Positions 23,615-33,556 of a stretch of DNA of 64,000 nucleotides are shown here, piece by piece. The DNA comes from Maratus speciosus. Taxonomy: Eukaryota; Arthropoda; Arachnida; Araneae; Salticidae. Location: positions 96,001-160,000 of the forward strand of contig CAWVRF010001053.1 of the NCBI GenBank assembly GCA_963932465.1, given 5' to 3'. The notes beneath the pieces are model-generated. The model did no database searches and was not told the DNA's origin. It saw nothing but the letters and a program-made list of their open reading frames with translations. The position numbers and the translations under genes were made by a program. Positions within the stretch are counted from its first letter, which is position 1; the number at the start of each line of letters is the position of its first letter.

Positions 23615-25600
23615 CTTCCGGCCAGTGCAGGGAGGAAGAGGTAGCTTTCATATTCCTTATTTTAAAAAAGCCAACTTATATTATTCAAACACAAGAAGCT
23701 CAATTTAGTGGAAACCGAATATAGGAGATTCAATACTAATTTTTATCAATACTAAATCATTATGAATGAGAATTTCGCAAAATTAGCTTTTATTTAAAGT
23801 AACTTATATTTGGCTGCCAAATTCGGCGATTTCTTAAAGTGCCTGCCAATTTAAGACAACATGGTGGATGAGGCTAACCAGTGAACTTCGTCGAGACCTT
23901 AGTAATTGCTGTGCACATGCTCACTCACATCGGAATCGGTTGATATATACGAGTGCTGTCGCAGGCAAAAAATCAGATTTTTCAAAATGTCACCCACATT
24001 AGAAAAACGGCTATATCTGAGCCATTTTTTAAGATAAAGACAAACAAAAAATGCTCCTGAATCCTTATATCAAGGTCAAAATACTTAAGAAAGAAACCTT
24101 TTTCAATTTCTAATTTTTTTGCACCTCACTTTAAATATAATTTTTTTTTATTTAATGGCCGCCATTTTGAAACAAGATGGCTGATGAAGCTGGCAAGCGA
24201 ACTTGGTCGAGATATTGATGTATACTATCCACATGTCTTCTTCCATCGAAATAGGCGAATACGTGTGTTATCGCGTGACAAATACAAGATCGTTTCAAAG
24301 TGTTAGCCATGCTAGAAATTCAAAGTGCTATAATTCAACCATTTTTTAAGATATAAACAAAAGAACAAATTTTCAGAAACAAAAACTGCTCCAGAATCTT
24401 TGTATCAAGGCCAAACACATAAAAAAAAACTTTTTCATTTTCCAATTTTTTAATACCTCATTTTAAATTTTAAATTACATTTTTTTAGAAATAGCAACCC
24501 TTTTGAAACAAGATGGCGAATGAAGCTGGCCAACGAACTCGGTCGAGACATTGGTGTGTACTATGTACAGACCAAGTTACATCCAAATCGGTTCATAAAT
24601 ACGTCTGTTATCGCGTGACAAAAAATCAGTTCATTTTAAAATGTCAGTCACAATAGAAATTCAAAATGCTATAACTCAGCCATTTTTTTAGATATAGACA
24701 AAACAAAACCTGTTCCGGAATCTTTGTATTAAGGTTAAACACATAAGAAAAAAATCTTTTTCATTTTCCAATTTTTTGGTATCTCATTTTAAATTTTAAA
24801 TTTTTTTAAATGGCCGCCATTTTGAAACAAGATGGCGGATGAAGCTGGCCAACGTACTCGGTTGAGATATTTGTAAGTACTATGTGCACACCAAGGTACA
24901 CCCAAATCGGTTCATAAATACGTCTGTTATCACGTGACAAAAATCAGGACGTTTCAAAATGTCAGCCACGCTAGAAATTCAAAATCTATAACTCAGCCAT
25001 TTTTTAAGATATACACGAAACAAAAACTGCTTCCGAATCTTTTTATCAAGGTCAAACACATAAGAAAAAAATATTTTTTCAATTTTCAATTTTTTGGTAC
25101 CACATTTCAAATTTAAATTTTTCTTAAAAATTTAAATTGTCGCCATTTTTAAACAAGATGGCGGATGAAGCTGGCCAACGAACTCGGTCGAGATATTGGT
25201 ATGTACTATGTATAAACGAAGTTACATCCAAATCGGTTCATAAATACGCCTTTTATCGCGTGACAAAGTTCAGGACGTTTCAAAATGTCAGCCACGCTAG
25301 AAATTTAAAATGCTATAACTCAGCCATTTTTTAAGATATAGACAAAACAAAAACTGCTCCGGAGTCTTTGTATAAAGGTCAAATACACAAGAAAAAAAGA
25401 TATTTTTCCCTTTCCAATTTTTTGGTACCCCATTTCAAATTTTAATTTTTTTTTAAAATTTTAAATGGCCGCCATTTTGAAACAAAATGGCGGATGAAGC
25501 TGGCCAACGAACTCGGTCGAGACATTAGTATGTACTATGTACACACCGAATTACATCCAAATCGGTTCATAAATACGACAGTTACAGTGTGACATAGGTC

Positions 25601-25634
<34 letters not shown>

Positions 25635-25757
25635 ATTTTGAACGGAGGGTGGTTTCGGGGTATGGGGGTCATGATCGATGAAAATATACCAAAATTTTTT
25701 GAAATCGCTTTCCTCCGAACGGCTGCAATAGGTAGCTTTTTGTAATGAAAGCTACCT
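23615..25757. mobile_element. Unclassified 2.1-kb insertion with six ~325-bp repeats
   Basis: The sister hAT (4590-5521) lacks this block at the same place. The junctions carry AAAAGT at 23609-23614 and 25758-25763. The left end region is CCTTCCGGCCAGTGCAGG then AGGTAGCTTTCAT. The right end is a hairpin, AGGTAGCTTTTTGTAATGAAAGCTACCT-like (about 25730-25757). Between them lies a tandem array and a (TA)n at about 25602-25632. A 6-bp duplication and one-sided hairpin do not fit hAT, pogo or Helitron. No ORF of note. Confidence 0.6.
23850..25600 (+). repeat. Tandem array, ~325-bp unit, six copies
   Basis: The motif CAAGATGGCGGATGAAGCTG recurs at about 23860 (diverged), 24176, 24512, 24831, 25157 and 25486, giving intervals of 316, 336, 319, 326 and 329 bp. 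Each unit also carries TATAACTCAGCCATTTTTT and AAACAAAAACTGCTCCGG. Internal copies are more alike than the first, as expected for unequal exchange. ORFs here are short and not conserved. Confidence 0.85.
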
Positions 25758-26082
25758 AAAAGTTAAGATAAATATTTTTGGTCAGAGCTACCTCGTACGA
25801 GACAAATTTTTAACCAAATCGACGTAAAAATCAATGTTTTGTAAAAAATTCACTCGGGCCGGGTTTTTTTTTTTTCTCGGGCCGAGATTTTAGCTTTTTC
25901 CGGGCCGGGTTCGAGCCGATATTTTAACTTTTGTCCGGGCCGAACTTTTAAGATTTTTAGCGGGCCGGTCCGGGCCAATATTGCTTTTTCTACGGGCCGG
26001 GCTCGGGCCGAATTTTTTTTTCGATGAGTCGGGCCGGGCCCGGGCCTGGAAATTTCGGCCCGTGCAGACCTCTAATATGTGT

Positions 26083-26444
26083 TACTACATTTCTGCATTG
26101 TTTTTATGCTAATATGTTAAAAATTGCCTTGCATACCAGATTCTGACAAAAAATTATTAGTTTCTTCCATGTTTACATTTTCATTCGAAAAAACTGCAGC
26201 CTTACCCTTAGCAGATATTTTTTAATGAAGTTATTTTCAAAACTAGTTCCAGCAGAGAAAGTACCTTTGTTAAAAAATTCTGCAACCAAAATCGAAGAAG
26301 TAAAAAGGACCCTATTAAAGATCAACTTCAACTATTGTATGAAAAAAAAAAAAAAATAAGTTCAAAATATTCACATTCAAACGAGAAATTTGAAAAGAAC
26401 CCATCCATACATTTAACATTCGATTGGGAGTGTCTTTGCAACTG
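26083..26444. other. Non-coding, possible retropseudogene fragment
   Basis: A plus-strand open stretch of about 50 codons (26190-26357) ending in an A run includes KLVPAEKVPLLKNSATKIEE. It has no start, splice site or known motif; not called as a gene. Confidence 0.3.
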
Positions 26445-27730
26445 AAGAGTCCCTTAAAGCTGCCAATACTCTACCAACTGAGCTATTCTGGACAAATTTG
26501 TTGACAATATTTTGATAATGACATTTGATCTGCTATTTGAAACAGTTCAACCGAATAAATTTCAAATAATGGAATTCCAAGTAAATATTGGATATGTAGG
26601 TACATTTTAATAATTCAGCACAGTTATTCTAATTGGTAAATAAATAATAGGAATTGTAATTTTCTAGCTTAATGGAAAAGTGTCCAGGCTGAAATGTGAA
26701 CCCAAGACCTTGACTTAAGCTGCCAGTGCTCTACCAACTGAGTTATGCTGGACAAATACGGTGGACACAATTCACTCAGGCAACCTTTTGATAGTAACAC
26801 TTTGTCTGTTATCTGACACAGTGCAACAGAATAAATTGTAGGTAATGAAACTCCAAGTAAATGTTTGATACTTGATTACACTTTATTAATTCAATGCAAT
26901 TATTCAAATTGGTAAATAAATCACTGGAGTTGTAATTTTCCCACTGAGTGAAAGTGTCTATGCAGAAATTTCTATCAATTAGAAAAATTGCATCGAATTA
27001 ATAAAGTGTAATTACATATCCAACATTTATGTGAGGTTCCATTATCTGCTATTTATTCTGTTTAACTGTCTCAGATACATACCAGATGTTATTATTGAAA
27101 GGTTGTCGGAGTGAATTGTGTCCACGTATTTGTCCAAGATAGCCCATGTGGTATAGCATTGGCAACTTAAGCCAAGGACCTGAGTTTAAATCCTGGTCTA
27201 GACACTTTTTCATTCAGAATAAAGCTACAACTCTTATGATTTATTTATCAAATAGAATAATAGTCCGAAAATAACGTTTATTTGGAGTCCCATATTACCA
27301 ACGATTTATTCTTTTGAACTGTTTCTGACAACAGACCAGATATCACTATCAAAAGTTTGTCTGAGTGAATTGTGTCTACCGGATTTGTCCAGTGTAGCTC
27401 AAGTTTGTAGAGCGTTGTGAGCGAATGAGCTGGTTGAAATCACCTGAACATTTTTTCACTCAGCCGGAAAATTATGACTTATTTACAAATTAGTGTAATT
27501 GTGCTGAATTAAATGAAATGTAATTATGTATCCAATGTTTATGTGAAGTCCCATTACCTGTGATTTATTTTGTTGAACTCTTTCCAATAAAGACCAGATG
27601 CCATTATCAAAAACTTATCTGAGTGAATTGTGTCCACCGGATTTGACCAGGATAGTTCAGTTGGTAGAACACTGGCAGCTTAGGCCCTGGGTTCACATCT
27701 AAGCCTGGTTACTTTTTCACTCAGTTAGAA
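26445..27730. repeat. tRNA-like satellite: 2 minus and 3 plus units in opposite orientation
   Basis: Five tRNA-like segments occur about 254-260 bp apart: minus strand at about 26455-26494 and 26683-26754, plus strand from about 27131, 27385 and 27644. The best (26683-26754, minus) has AACTCAGTTGGTAGAGCA (A box), GGGTTCACATTTC (B-box-like) and a near-complete acceptor stem GTCCAG/CTGGAC. Intervals share TTTACAAATTAG, CCCATTACC and GTGAATTGTGTCCACCGG. Orientation flips near 26960. The rest have decayed arms, so these are tRNA-derived repeats, not tRNA genes. Confidence 0.75.
26683..26754 (-). repeat. Best-preserved tRNA-like unit
   Basis: The D-arm/A box (TAACTCAGTTGGTAGAG) is intact and the T-arm is partly intact. 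The anticodon loop AGCTTAA would expose CTT (Lys) but lacks U33. Pol III transcription is possible; aminoacylation is unlikely. Confidence 0.45.
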
Positions 27731-28199
27731 GATTAGAACTCTTATCACTATGTATAAAATTTGGCCATGTTGCATTAATTAGAGCCCAAGCTGGTGACGG
27801 CAACATAAATGACTACGTCATCGAGTTACGAGATGAAATCATGGTGTAGGACAAGATTATTAGGAGTAGATGAAGGAATGACTGGTGTGCCTCGGCATTT
27901 CTTGGTACGATATGAGCAGCAGCGGGCGCCAACTCGTCATTTTGGCGTCGATATCACGTCATCGAGTTACGAGATGAAATTGGTGTCAAATTAAAGGTAA
28001 AAAAAGCGTTTAAAAAATATTTTGGTCTGCCTGCGAATATCCTGGTAGAAACCGCCGGCAAACTAAAATTTATAACAAAACAGGCGTCATAATGTACAAT
28101 TCAAACCCAATAAACATAATATTTTACATTACATTGCACTATATATTACTTCACCATCAAATTTTAAGACGAATTAGTGATTTAGAAAAAGCTTATTAA
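27731..28199. repeat. Diverged edge of the 140-bp satellite
   Basis: Degenerate units: GCGGGCGCCAACTCGTCATT near 27922, and CGTCATCGAGTTACGAGATG twice (about 27815 and 27957). The 28010-28200 stretch is non-coding with no clear unit. Confidence 0.5.
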
Positions 28200-29625
28200 C
28201 AGTACGCGAAAAAATAACTGATTCGGCATAACTTGGTACAATCTGAGAAGATTGGGGCGCCAATTCCCCATTTTGTCGGTACTATCATGTCATGGAGTTG
28301 CGGTATGAAATTCTGACATATTATAGATATCGATTAATACAATAAGAATATTTTTAGTCTGCCTCGTCATATCCTGGTACGAGACTAGCAGAACGGGGCG
28401 CCAACTCTTAATTTTGGCGGTATTATCACAGCATCGAGTAACGGCATGGCATATTATAGATATCGATTAGTACAATAAGAATATTTCAGTCTCGTCATAT
28501 CCTGGTACGAGATTAGCAGAACGGGGCGCCAACTCTCAATTTTGGCGGATTTATCACGGTATCGAGTTAAGGCATGAAATTTTGACGTATTATAGATATC
28601 TATTAATACAATAAGAATATTTCAGTTTGTCTCGTCATATCTTGGTACGACCTGAGCAGAGCGGGGCGCCAACTCTTAATTTTGGCGGTATTATCATGTC
28701 TTCGAGTTACGGTCTGAAAATTTCCTACATTAAAGATTCCGATTACTACAATAAGAATATTTCTGTCTGCCTCGTGATATCTTGGTACGAGAAGAGTAGA
28801 GCGGGGTCGCCAATTCTCAATTTTCGCGGTATTATCACGGCGTGAAATTTTGGCATGGCATATTATAGATATCGATTACTACAATAAGAATATTTCAGTC
28901 TGCCTCGTGATATCTTGGTACGAGAAGAGTAGAGCGGGGGCGCCAATTCTAATTTCGGTAGTATTACCACGCCATCGAGTTACTGCATGAAATTTTGGTC
29001 TTTTTTAGATATTGATTAGTACAATAAGAATATTTCAGTCTGCCTCGTGATATCTTGGTACAAGATGAGTAGAGCGGGGCGCCAAATTCTTAATTTTGAG
29101 GATATTATCACGCCATCGAGTTACGGCATGAAATTTTGGCATAATATAGATATCGATTAATACGATAAGAATATTTCAGTTTGCCTCTTCATATCTTGGT
29201 ACGATATGAGTAGAGCGGGGTGCCAATTCTTAATTTTGGTGATATCACGTCATCGATTTACGGCCTTAAAATTTAACACTATAAAGACAACCGATTAGTA
29301 CAATAAGAATATTTCAGTCTACCTCGTGATATCTTGGTTCGAGATGTCAAAAGCGGGGCGCCAAAACTTAATTTTGGCGATATTATCAAGCCATCGAGTT
29401 ACGGTCTGAAAACGTAACACATTAAAGATACCGATTAGCACAATAAAAATATTTCAGTCTGCTTCGTCATATCTTAGTGGGAGATGAGCAGAGTGAGGTG
29501 CCAGTTCTTAATTTTGACAGTATTATTAGCTCATCGAGTTGTGGCAGGAAATTTTGGCATATTAAAGATTCCGATTGGTACAGTAAGAATATTTCAGTCT
29601 GCCTCGTCACCAAATGCCCGCTTAT
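28200..29625 (+). repeat. Satellite array, ~140-bp unit, ten copies
   Basis: The core GAGCAGAGCGGGGCGCCAA followed by TTAATTTTGGCGG recurs with CCAA at 28261, 28401, 28529, 28669, 28810, 28943, 29082, 29223, 29361 and 29511 (spacing 128-150 bp). Each unit also has ATATCTTGGTACGAGA, ATCGAGTTACGG and ACAATAAGAATATTTCAGTC. The G+C of the core contrasts with the surroundings. Short ORFs read across units but are not conserved in frame. Confidence 0.88.
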
Positions 29626-29735
29626 CAGTCATCAACCGCGACCAATTACATACAAGGCCAATACATGACGTTTAAAACGTCATACTGAGTGGATCATCTG
29701 TACACGATAACTGATACTAGGTCAACACTAGATAC

Positions 29736-29901
29736 CGGGCTTTCTCATTCATTATCATGACGACACAAATGGTGGCTGGCCGTTATCAACGACTTACAGT
29801 GAATGGTAAAAAACAATGGGCGCGCCTCTTTGTACCAATCGCTCTATGTCATTGATAACGGACAGCTACCGTTTGTGACGTCATGATAATGAGCAAGCCC
29901 G
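29736..29901. mobile_element. Fold-back MITE, 166 bp
   Basis: Inverted arms of about 45 bp: CGGGCTTTCTCATTCATTAT / ATAATGAGCAAGCCCG, including ATCATGACG and GGCCGTTATCAA. The loop carries GGGCGCGCC. No clear target duplication. Confidence 0.6.
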
Positions 29902-29930
29902 CTGATACAAAAAATCCCATCGTTTATTGC

Positions 29931-30162
29931 CAATGGAGGACAGTCCAAATATGGGTTCGAGGCTGAAAAAAGTCACGTGATACCAGTAATTTACCCAAAG
30001 AACATCTAACTGATAAGAAGGGAAGATACTACTGCTTTGCCTCATGAACTGTTTCATTCTAGCGGGGATTTACATTACACGTCTACGGAGCCTTCCCTTC
30101 TTTACATTAGAAGTTTTTACCTTGACCACGTGATCAAAACAGAGATGGAATATCCTCCATTG
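29931..30162. mobile_element. Repeat A, copy 1 (232-bp MITE)
   Basis: Ends CAATGGAGGA / TCCTCCATTG. Inside are two CACGTGAT-type motifs, CTACGGAGCCTTCCCTTCTTT and CTGATAAGAAGGGAAG. Two further copies in the other orientation lie at 30663-30892 and 31357-32371. Confidence 0.7.
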
Positions 30163-30388
30163 CCGTGTAAAGGTGATCCACTCCGTGTGACGTTTTAAAA
30201 GTCATGAATTGTATGTCGTTGGTCTCGCGTCAACGTTGTGTATTTTAGGCTACAACTTCTAAATTCTTTAAAAGGATGTCCACAAATCAGTTTAAAAAAA
30301 GAAATGAACGTTAAAGAACAAACTCTCAACATTTGAGAGAGCCTCCCTTCGTGCTCTTGCTATCCCACAACGTTGCACATATGCGTTT

Positions 30389-30624
30389 GCCCCACCAGTG
30401 GCCGAGAGGTTCTGCTCTCGAAGCTGGTAGACGGGAAGTGCTGGGTTCGAACCCAATCGCGCCTATCGGCCTAATCGTTCGGAGTTTTCGTGGTTTTCTT
30501 TGAACCTTGGATTTCCAAGCGTTAATACGGGTTAGTTTCCCTTAGAAAGACCCCCACGAAGGGCAACCCCCCTTTGGGCCTATATCCCTCGTGTTGATAA
30601 TTGGCCGTCATAAACACAACCAAC
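30389..30624 (+). mobile_element. tRNA-derived SINE with 13-bp target duplication
   Basis: Perfect duplications CACATATGCGTTT flank the element (30376-30388 and 30625-30637). The head has a pol III A box (GTGGCCGAGAGG, near 30398) and B box (GGTTCGAACCC, 30444-30454), 35 bp apart, as in a Leu/Ser-type tRNA. The body includes TTAGAAAGACCCCCACGAAG and the tail TTGGCCGTCATAAACACAAC. There is no poly-A tail, so the 3' tail may be recognised by a partner LINE. A second, headless copy is split around 9272-10377. Confidence 0.85.
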
Positions 30625-30662
30625 CACATATGCGTTTTCGTCCAAAATTATCTCAAATAAGT

Positions 30663-30892
30663 CAATGGAGGATATTCCATCTACGTTATGATCACGTGGT
30701 CAAGGTAAAAACTTCTAGCGTAAAGAAGGGAAGGCTCCGTAGACGTAATATAAATCCCCACCAGCCAGTGAAACAGTTCATGAGGAAAGCAGTAGTAACC
30801 TTCCTTCTTATCAGTTAGAAATTCTTTGGGTAAATTACCGTTACCACGTGATTCTTTTAAGTCTCGAACCCAGATTTGGAATATAGTCCATT
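30663..30892. mobile_element. Repeat A, copy 2
   Basis: Inverted relative to copy 1. It begins CAATGGAGGATATTCCATC and ends TTTGGAATATAGTCCATT. It shares the internal motifs AAGAAGGGAAGGCTCCGTAG and TCATGAGG. The 75-codon ORF at 30591-30818 overlaps it by chance. Confidence 0.7.
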
Positions 30893-31356
30893 TTATTTCT
30901 TGTATGCGCTAACTCTCATTTAGAGACACTAGCAATAGAGTGCCTCGATATGAAAGTGGTGACATACCGGAATGGAGGATATGGACTCTATTCAGGTGAC
31001 GTCAGACGCCAGAGCTGGCGGTATGATGATCTGTTATTCTAGTTACTGCACCGGCAGAATACCGGAATGCGCAGGCGCAAACACCGCTAGCAGACGACTT
31101 TAGCCTTGATCCAGGTTGAGTGCATATATTTTAACTGAAAATTTGCAAACTTAGGGAATTTTTTCGCATACAGAACAACATTTTGAATTTAGGTTACAAT
31201 ATATTAAGTATATGCTGCTGCATCAAAGAATTCTTTTGCGGTATTTTTAACAAACAAGCATTAATAATTCACACTCCATACACTGCTATGCTAAACACCG
31301 CCAGTAAATACCGCCAGCAGACGAATTTTAGCCTCGACCTCAGGCCGCGTGCATAA
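30893..31356. repeat. Tandem duplication of a CG-containing block
   Basis: ACACCGCTAGCAGACGACTT (31081) recurs as TACCGCCAGCAGACGAATTT near 31309, each followed by TAGCCT..ATCCAGGTTGAGTGCAT-like sequence: a direct repeat about 228 bp apart. The rest is unremarkable. Confidence 0.6.
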
Positions 31357-32371
31357 GGTCCATTCCATCTGCATTTTGATCACGTGATCAAGGTAAAAAC
31401 ATTAGCGTAAAGAAGGGAAGGCTCCGTAGACGTGTAATCAGAGATGCAAAGGGTGGAAAAAACCGGGTTTATTCCCGGGAATAAACCGGGTTTTTTGGGA
31501 AGGAAATTTTGAAAATTTCCGGGAGTTTTCAGACAGTTTTAAGCATGAAAATTTTTTACTTTATTATTTTTAATGATTTCAATTTTTGTCAATGTAAACA
31601 AAACTAATAAAATAAAATATAAAAAATAATAGCACGGTTTACAGGAAAACTAACGAAATACAGGCTTAAGCTGCAGAAATATTAAGCAAGAGAAATTAAA
31701 AAATTTGTTATTTTAATCGTCGATACTAAAAAGTGAAAGAGGCAAATGAGAGCTTTATCATCCCTGACATGTAAATAAACTTCCCCTCTGTTCTTCGAAT
31801 CAACGAATGTAAACAAAAAAGAAAATGAACAAAATTAAAAGAAATCAATGCAAAAATGCAATGCAACTCGTTAGAAAATTAATATAAAGTATGCCTGAAA
31901 ACGTGAAAACAAGATGTGCGAGCCAACAGAAACTGAAAAAAATTTTTTTTTAAAGAAACATTCAAATTCTCACCTATTTACAGCCGCCATTGTTGTAAAG
32001 CTAATAAATTATAAGGACTTAGACTGTAAATTCATAAGTTTTGTGAATTCATAAAGTAAAACCTATCTTTTTGGAACATTCGTTTGGAAAATAACTGGTT
32101 TAGTTTATCTTCAAAACTCCTTCAAAATTTCCAATATTCCCCAAAATTCTGGGTTTATTTCCCAAAATTCCCGGGTTTATTCCTGCCTCTCAAAAATTGC
32201 GGGTTTTTTGCAACTCTACGTGTAATGTAAATTCCCGCTAGCCAATGAAACAGTTCATCAGGCAAAGCAGTAGCATCTTCCCTTCTTATCAGTTAGAAGT
32301 TCCTTAGGTAAATTACCGGTATCACGTGACTTTTTTCAGCCTCGAACCCATATTTGGAATATCCTCCATTG
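31357..32371. mobile_element. Repeat A, copy 3, interrupted by a hAT
   Basis: Segments 31357-31438 and 32219-32371 join across the hAT to give a full repeat A in the same orientation as copy 2, ending ATATCCTCCATTG. The flank beyond (TTGGACAAAAGTAAATTG) matches the inverted flank of copy 2, so the repeat may be longer than its 230-bp core. Confidence 0.7.
31439..32218. mobile_element. hAT element, 780 bp, CGTGTAAT target duplication
   Basis: Ends CAGAGATGCAAAG and ...TTGCAACTCTA with perfect 8-bp duplications CGTGTAAT (31431-31438 and 32219-32226). Repeat A copies 1 and 2 show the uninterrupted site. Subterminal CCGGGTTTATTCCCGGGAA palindromes are present. No transposase. A 5' fragment of the same family lies at 32941-33085. 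Confidence 0.88.
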
Positions 32372-32423
32372 ATTGAGATGATTTTGGACAAAAGTAAATT
32401 GCCAAGCATCTTCGTGACCAATG

Positions 32424-32600
32424 GACCAACGGCATACAAGGCCAGTTTATGACTTTTAAAATGTCACACGCAGTGGATCATCTTTACCCGGCGATTGGTA
32501 CATAGTGGCATGTCCATCGTTATATGCCAATCGCCGTGTTAAGATGATCCACTCCGTGTGACGCTTTAAAAGCAGTGAACCGGTAGTATATTTCGTTGGT
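32424..32600. mobile_element. Fold-back repeat B, copy 2, intact
   Basis: Arms ACCAACGGCATACAAGG...TTTTAAAATGTCACACGCAG / CGTGTGACGCTTTAAAA...TTCGTTGGT surround a small inner palindrome (CCGGCGATTGG / CCAATCGCCG). Both arms include TGGATCATCTT. About 177 bp, non-coding. Confidence 0.65.
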
Positions 32601-32612
32601 TGCATTCCTACC

Positions 32613-32702
32613 CCCCTCCTGCGTCCGCCATATTTAGCCACGTTTTCCACTGCAGATTGGACTGTTATCGGTCAAAGTCAAATATGGCGGACCCAGAAGA
32701 GG
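32613..32702. repeat. Short palindrome around GGCGGAC
   Basis: CGTCCGCCATATTT and AAATATGGCGGACC form inverted arms of about 25 bp with imperfect flanks. A 22-codon plus-strand ORF beginning MADPEEGERTRF starts in the right arm; too short to call. The following 32703-32940 is non-coding and unremarkable. Confidence 0.45.
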
Positions 32703-32940
32703 GGGAAAGAACTCGCTTTTCGGAATCAAGGCTTTCCACAGTAAAATATTGATATGTCTGCTCCTCTTTTTTCATAGCTTTATGTTGGAAGTTTTAGAAC
32801 TTGGCAATATTTTCCTGAACGTGCGGGATTAGATAAGTGCGCAAATACAATAACCGTTTAGCTTGACGATAAAGACAGGATTGCCAATAGACCCTTTAGA
32901 ATTAGTCTGAACTTGGCGCAACACTTTTGCCTATATCAGC

Positions 32941-33085
32941 AGAAACGCGCAAAAGGTGAAAAACAACGGGTTTAATCCCGGCTTTAAATCCTGATTTATT
33001 CCCGGGAGTCCACTTTCGAAAATTCTTGAGCATCGATTTATTTTTAATTTTATTTAATGATTTCAATTTTAGTTTTCTATGTATT
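32941..33085. mobile_element. 5' fragment of the 31439-32218 hAT family
   Basis: CAACGGGTTTAATCCCGG..., TTTATTCCCGGGAG and TAATGATTTCAATTTT follow the same order as the left end of the 31439 element. No right end. Confidence 0.6.
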
Positions 33086-33194
33086 TTAAATTAATCTGGA
33101 TGCCTGGTCACTTCGACAGCAACACCCTGGATAGGTGTTACCATGCTGATTTGGGTATCATCTCCGATTCTTCCAACGAACCCTTAAGTTATAG

Positions 33195-33503
33195 TGCCTA
33201 GAATATATAGTGTGGAAATTGGCTATCCCTGTAATACTTAAAAAAGTGCTAAAATATTGTATCCCTTAAATGTGAAATGATACTGCTGCAATATGCAGAT
33301 CGCAGCGACATCTGCAGGATATTTTCTACAACTGCAATGTATTGCTAATCTATACAATGTAATACTAGTAATACAAAAATCCCGCAGATGTCGCTGCGAT
33401 GAACACTTGAAATTTTAGCAGCATCGTCGCACATTTAAGGGATACAAATTTTTAGCACTGTTTGGATAGCATATTTCCACACTAGGTATTCTGGACGCTG
33501 TAT
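33195..33503. mobile_element. Fold-back element with ~145-bp arms
   Basis: Left arm CTAGAATATATAGTGTGGAA, TGTATCCCTTAAATGTG, CGCAGCGACATCTGC; the right arm is its inverted copy (GCAGATGTCGCTGCG, CACATTTAAGGGATAC, TTCCACACTAGGTATTCT). The whole 309 bp is close to one palindrome. A third end fragment (GGATAGCATATTTCCACACT) lies at 34073-34108, just past the next element. Confidence 0.75.
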
Positions 33504-33556
33504 TTAATTTCCTATTAGTTGGGATAATTTGAAGAGACAAAAATTTCTGCAACATA

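Larger units (their letters stand above)
22793..26074. mobile_element. hAT element, 3.3 kb, ATATGTGT target duplication
   Basis: Ends TAGAGGCTGGCCCGAGCCC and ...GTGCAGACCTCTA, with perfect 8-bp duplications ATATGTGT at 22785-22792 and 26075-26082. Same family as 4590-5521: shared GGGCCGGGC-rich termini and shared interior (GAACCTGCCTATGA, TTTTTGGTCAGA). The extra length is mostly an insertion at 23615-25757. The right terminus has expanded degenerate GGGCCGGGC repeats. No transposase. Confidence 0.88.
29638..30227. mobile_element. Fold-back repeat B, copy 1, split by two MITEs
   Basis: The left arm (29638-29700: ACATACAAGGCC, ATGACGTTTAAAACGTCA, GAGTGGATCATC) and right arm (30165-30227: GATCCACTCCGTGTGACG, TTTTAAAAGTCATGAA, TTGTATGTCGTTGG) are inverted copies. 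They are separated by the fold-back element at 29736-29901 and repeat A at 29931-30162. The unsplit copy is at 32424-32600. Confidence 0.6.

Noticed and set aside
26190..26357. Plus-strand open stretch ending in an A run
   Set aside because: About 50 codons without start, motif or splice site; could be chance or a retropseudogene scrap.
26455..27720. Functional tRNA genes
   Set aside because: A boxes are recognisable, but anticodon and T arms are broken in most units, and spacing is that of a tandem repeat.
28200..29625. CRISPR-like array
   Set aside because: Units of 140 bp are repeated throughout with no unique spacers, and the genome is eukaryotic.
32670..32745. 22-codon ORF beginning MADPEEGE
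   Set aside because: Lies in the arm of a small palindrome and is too short to support.
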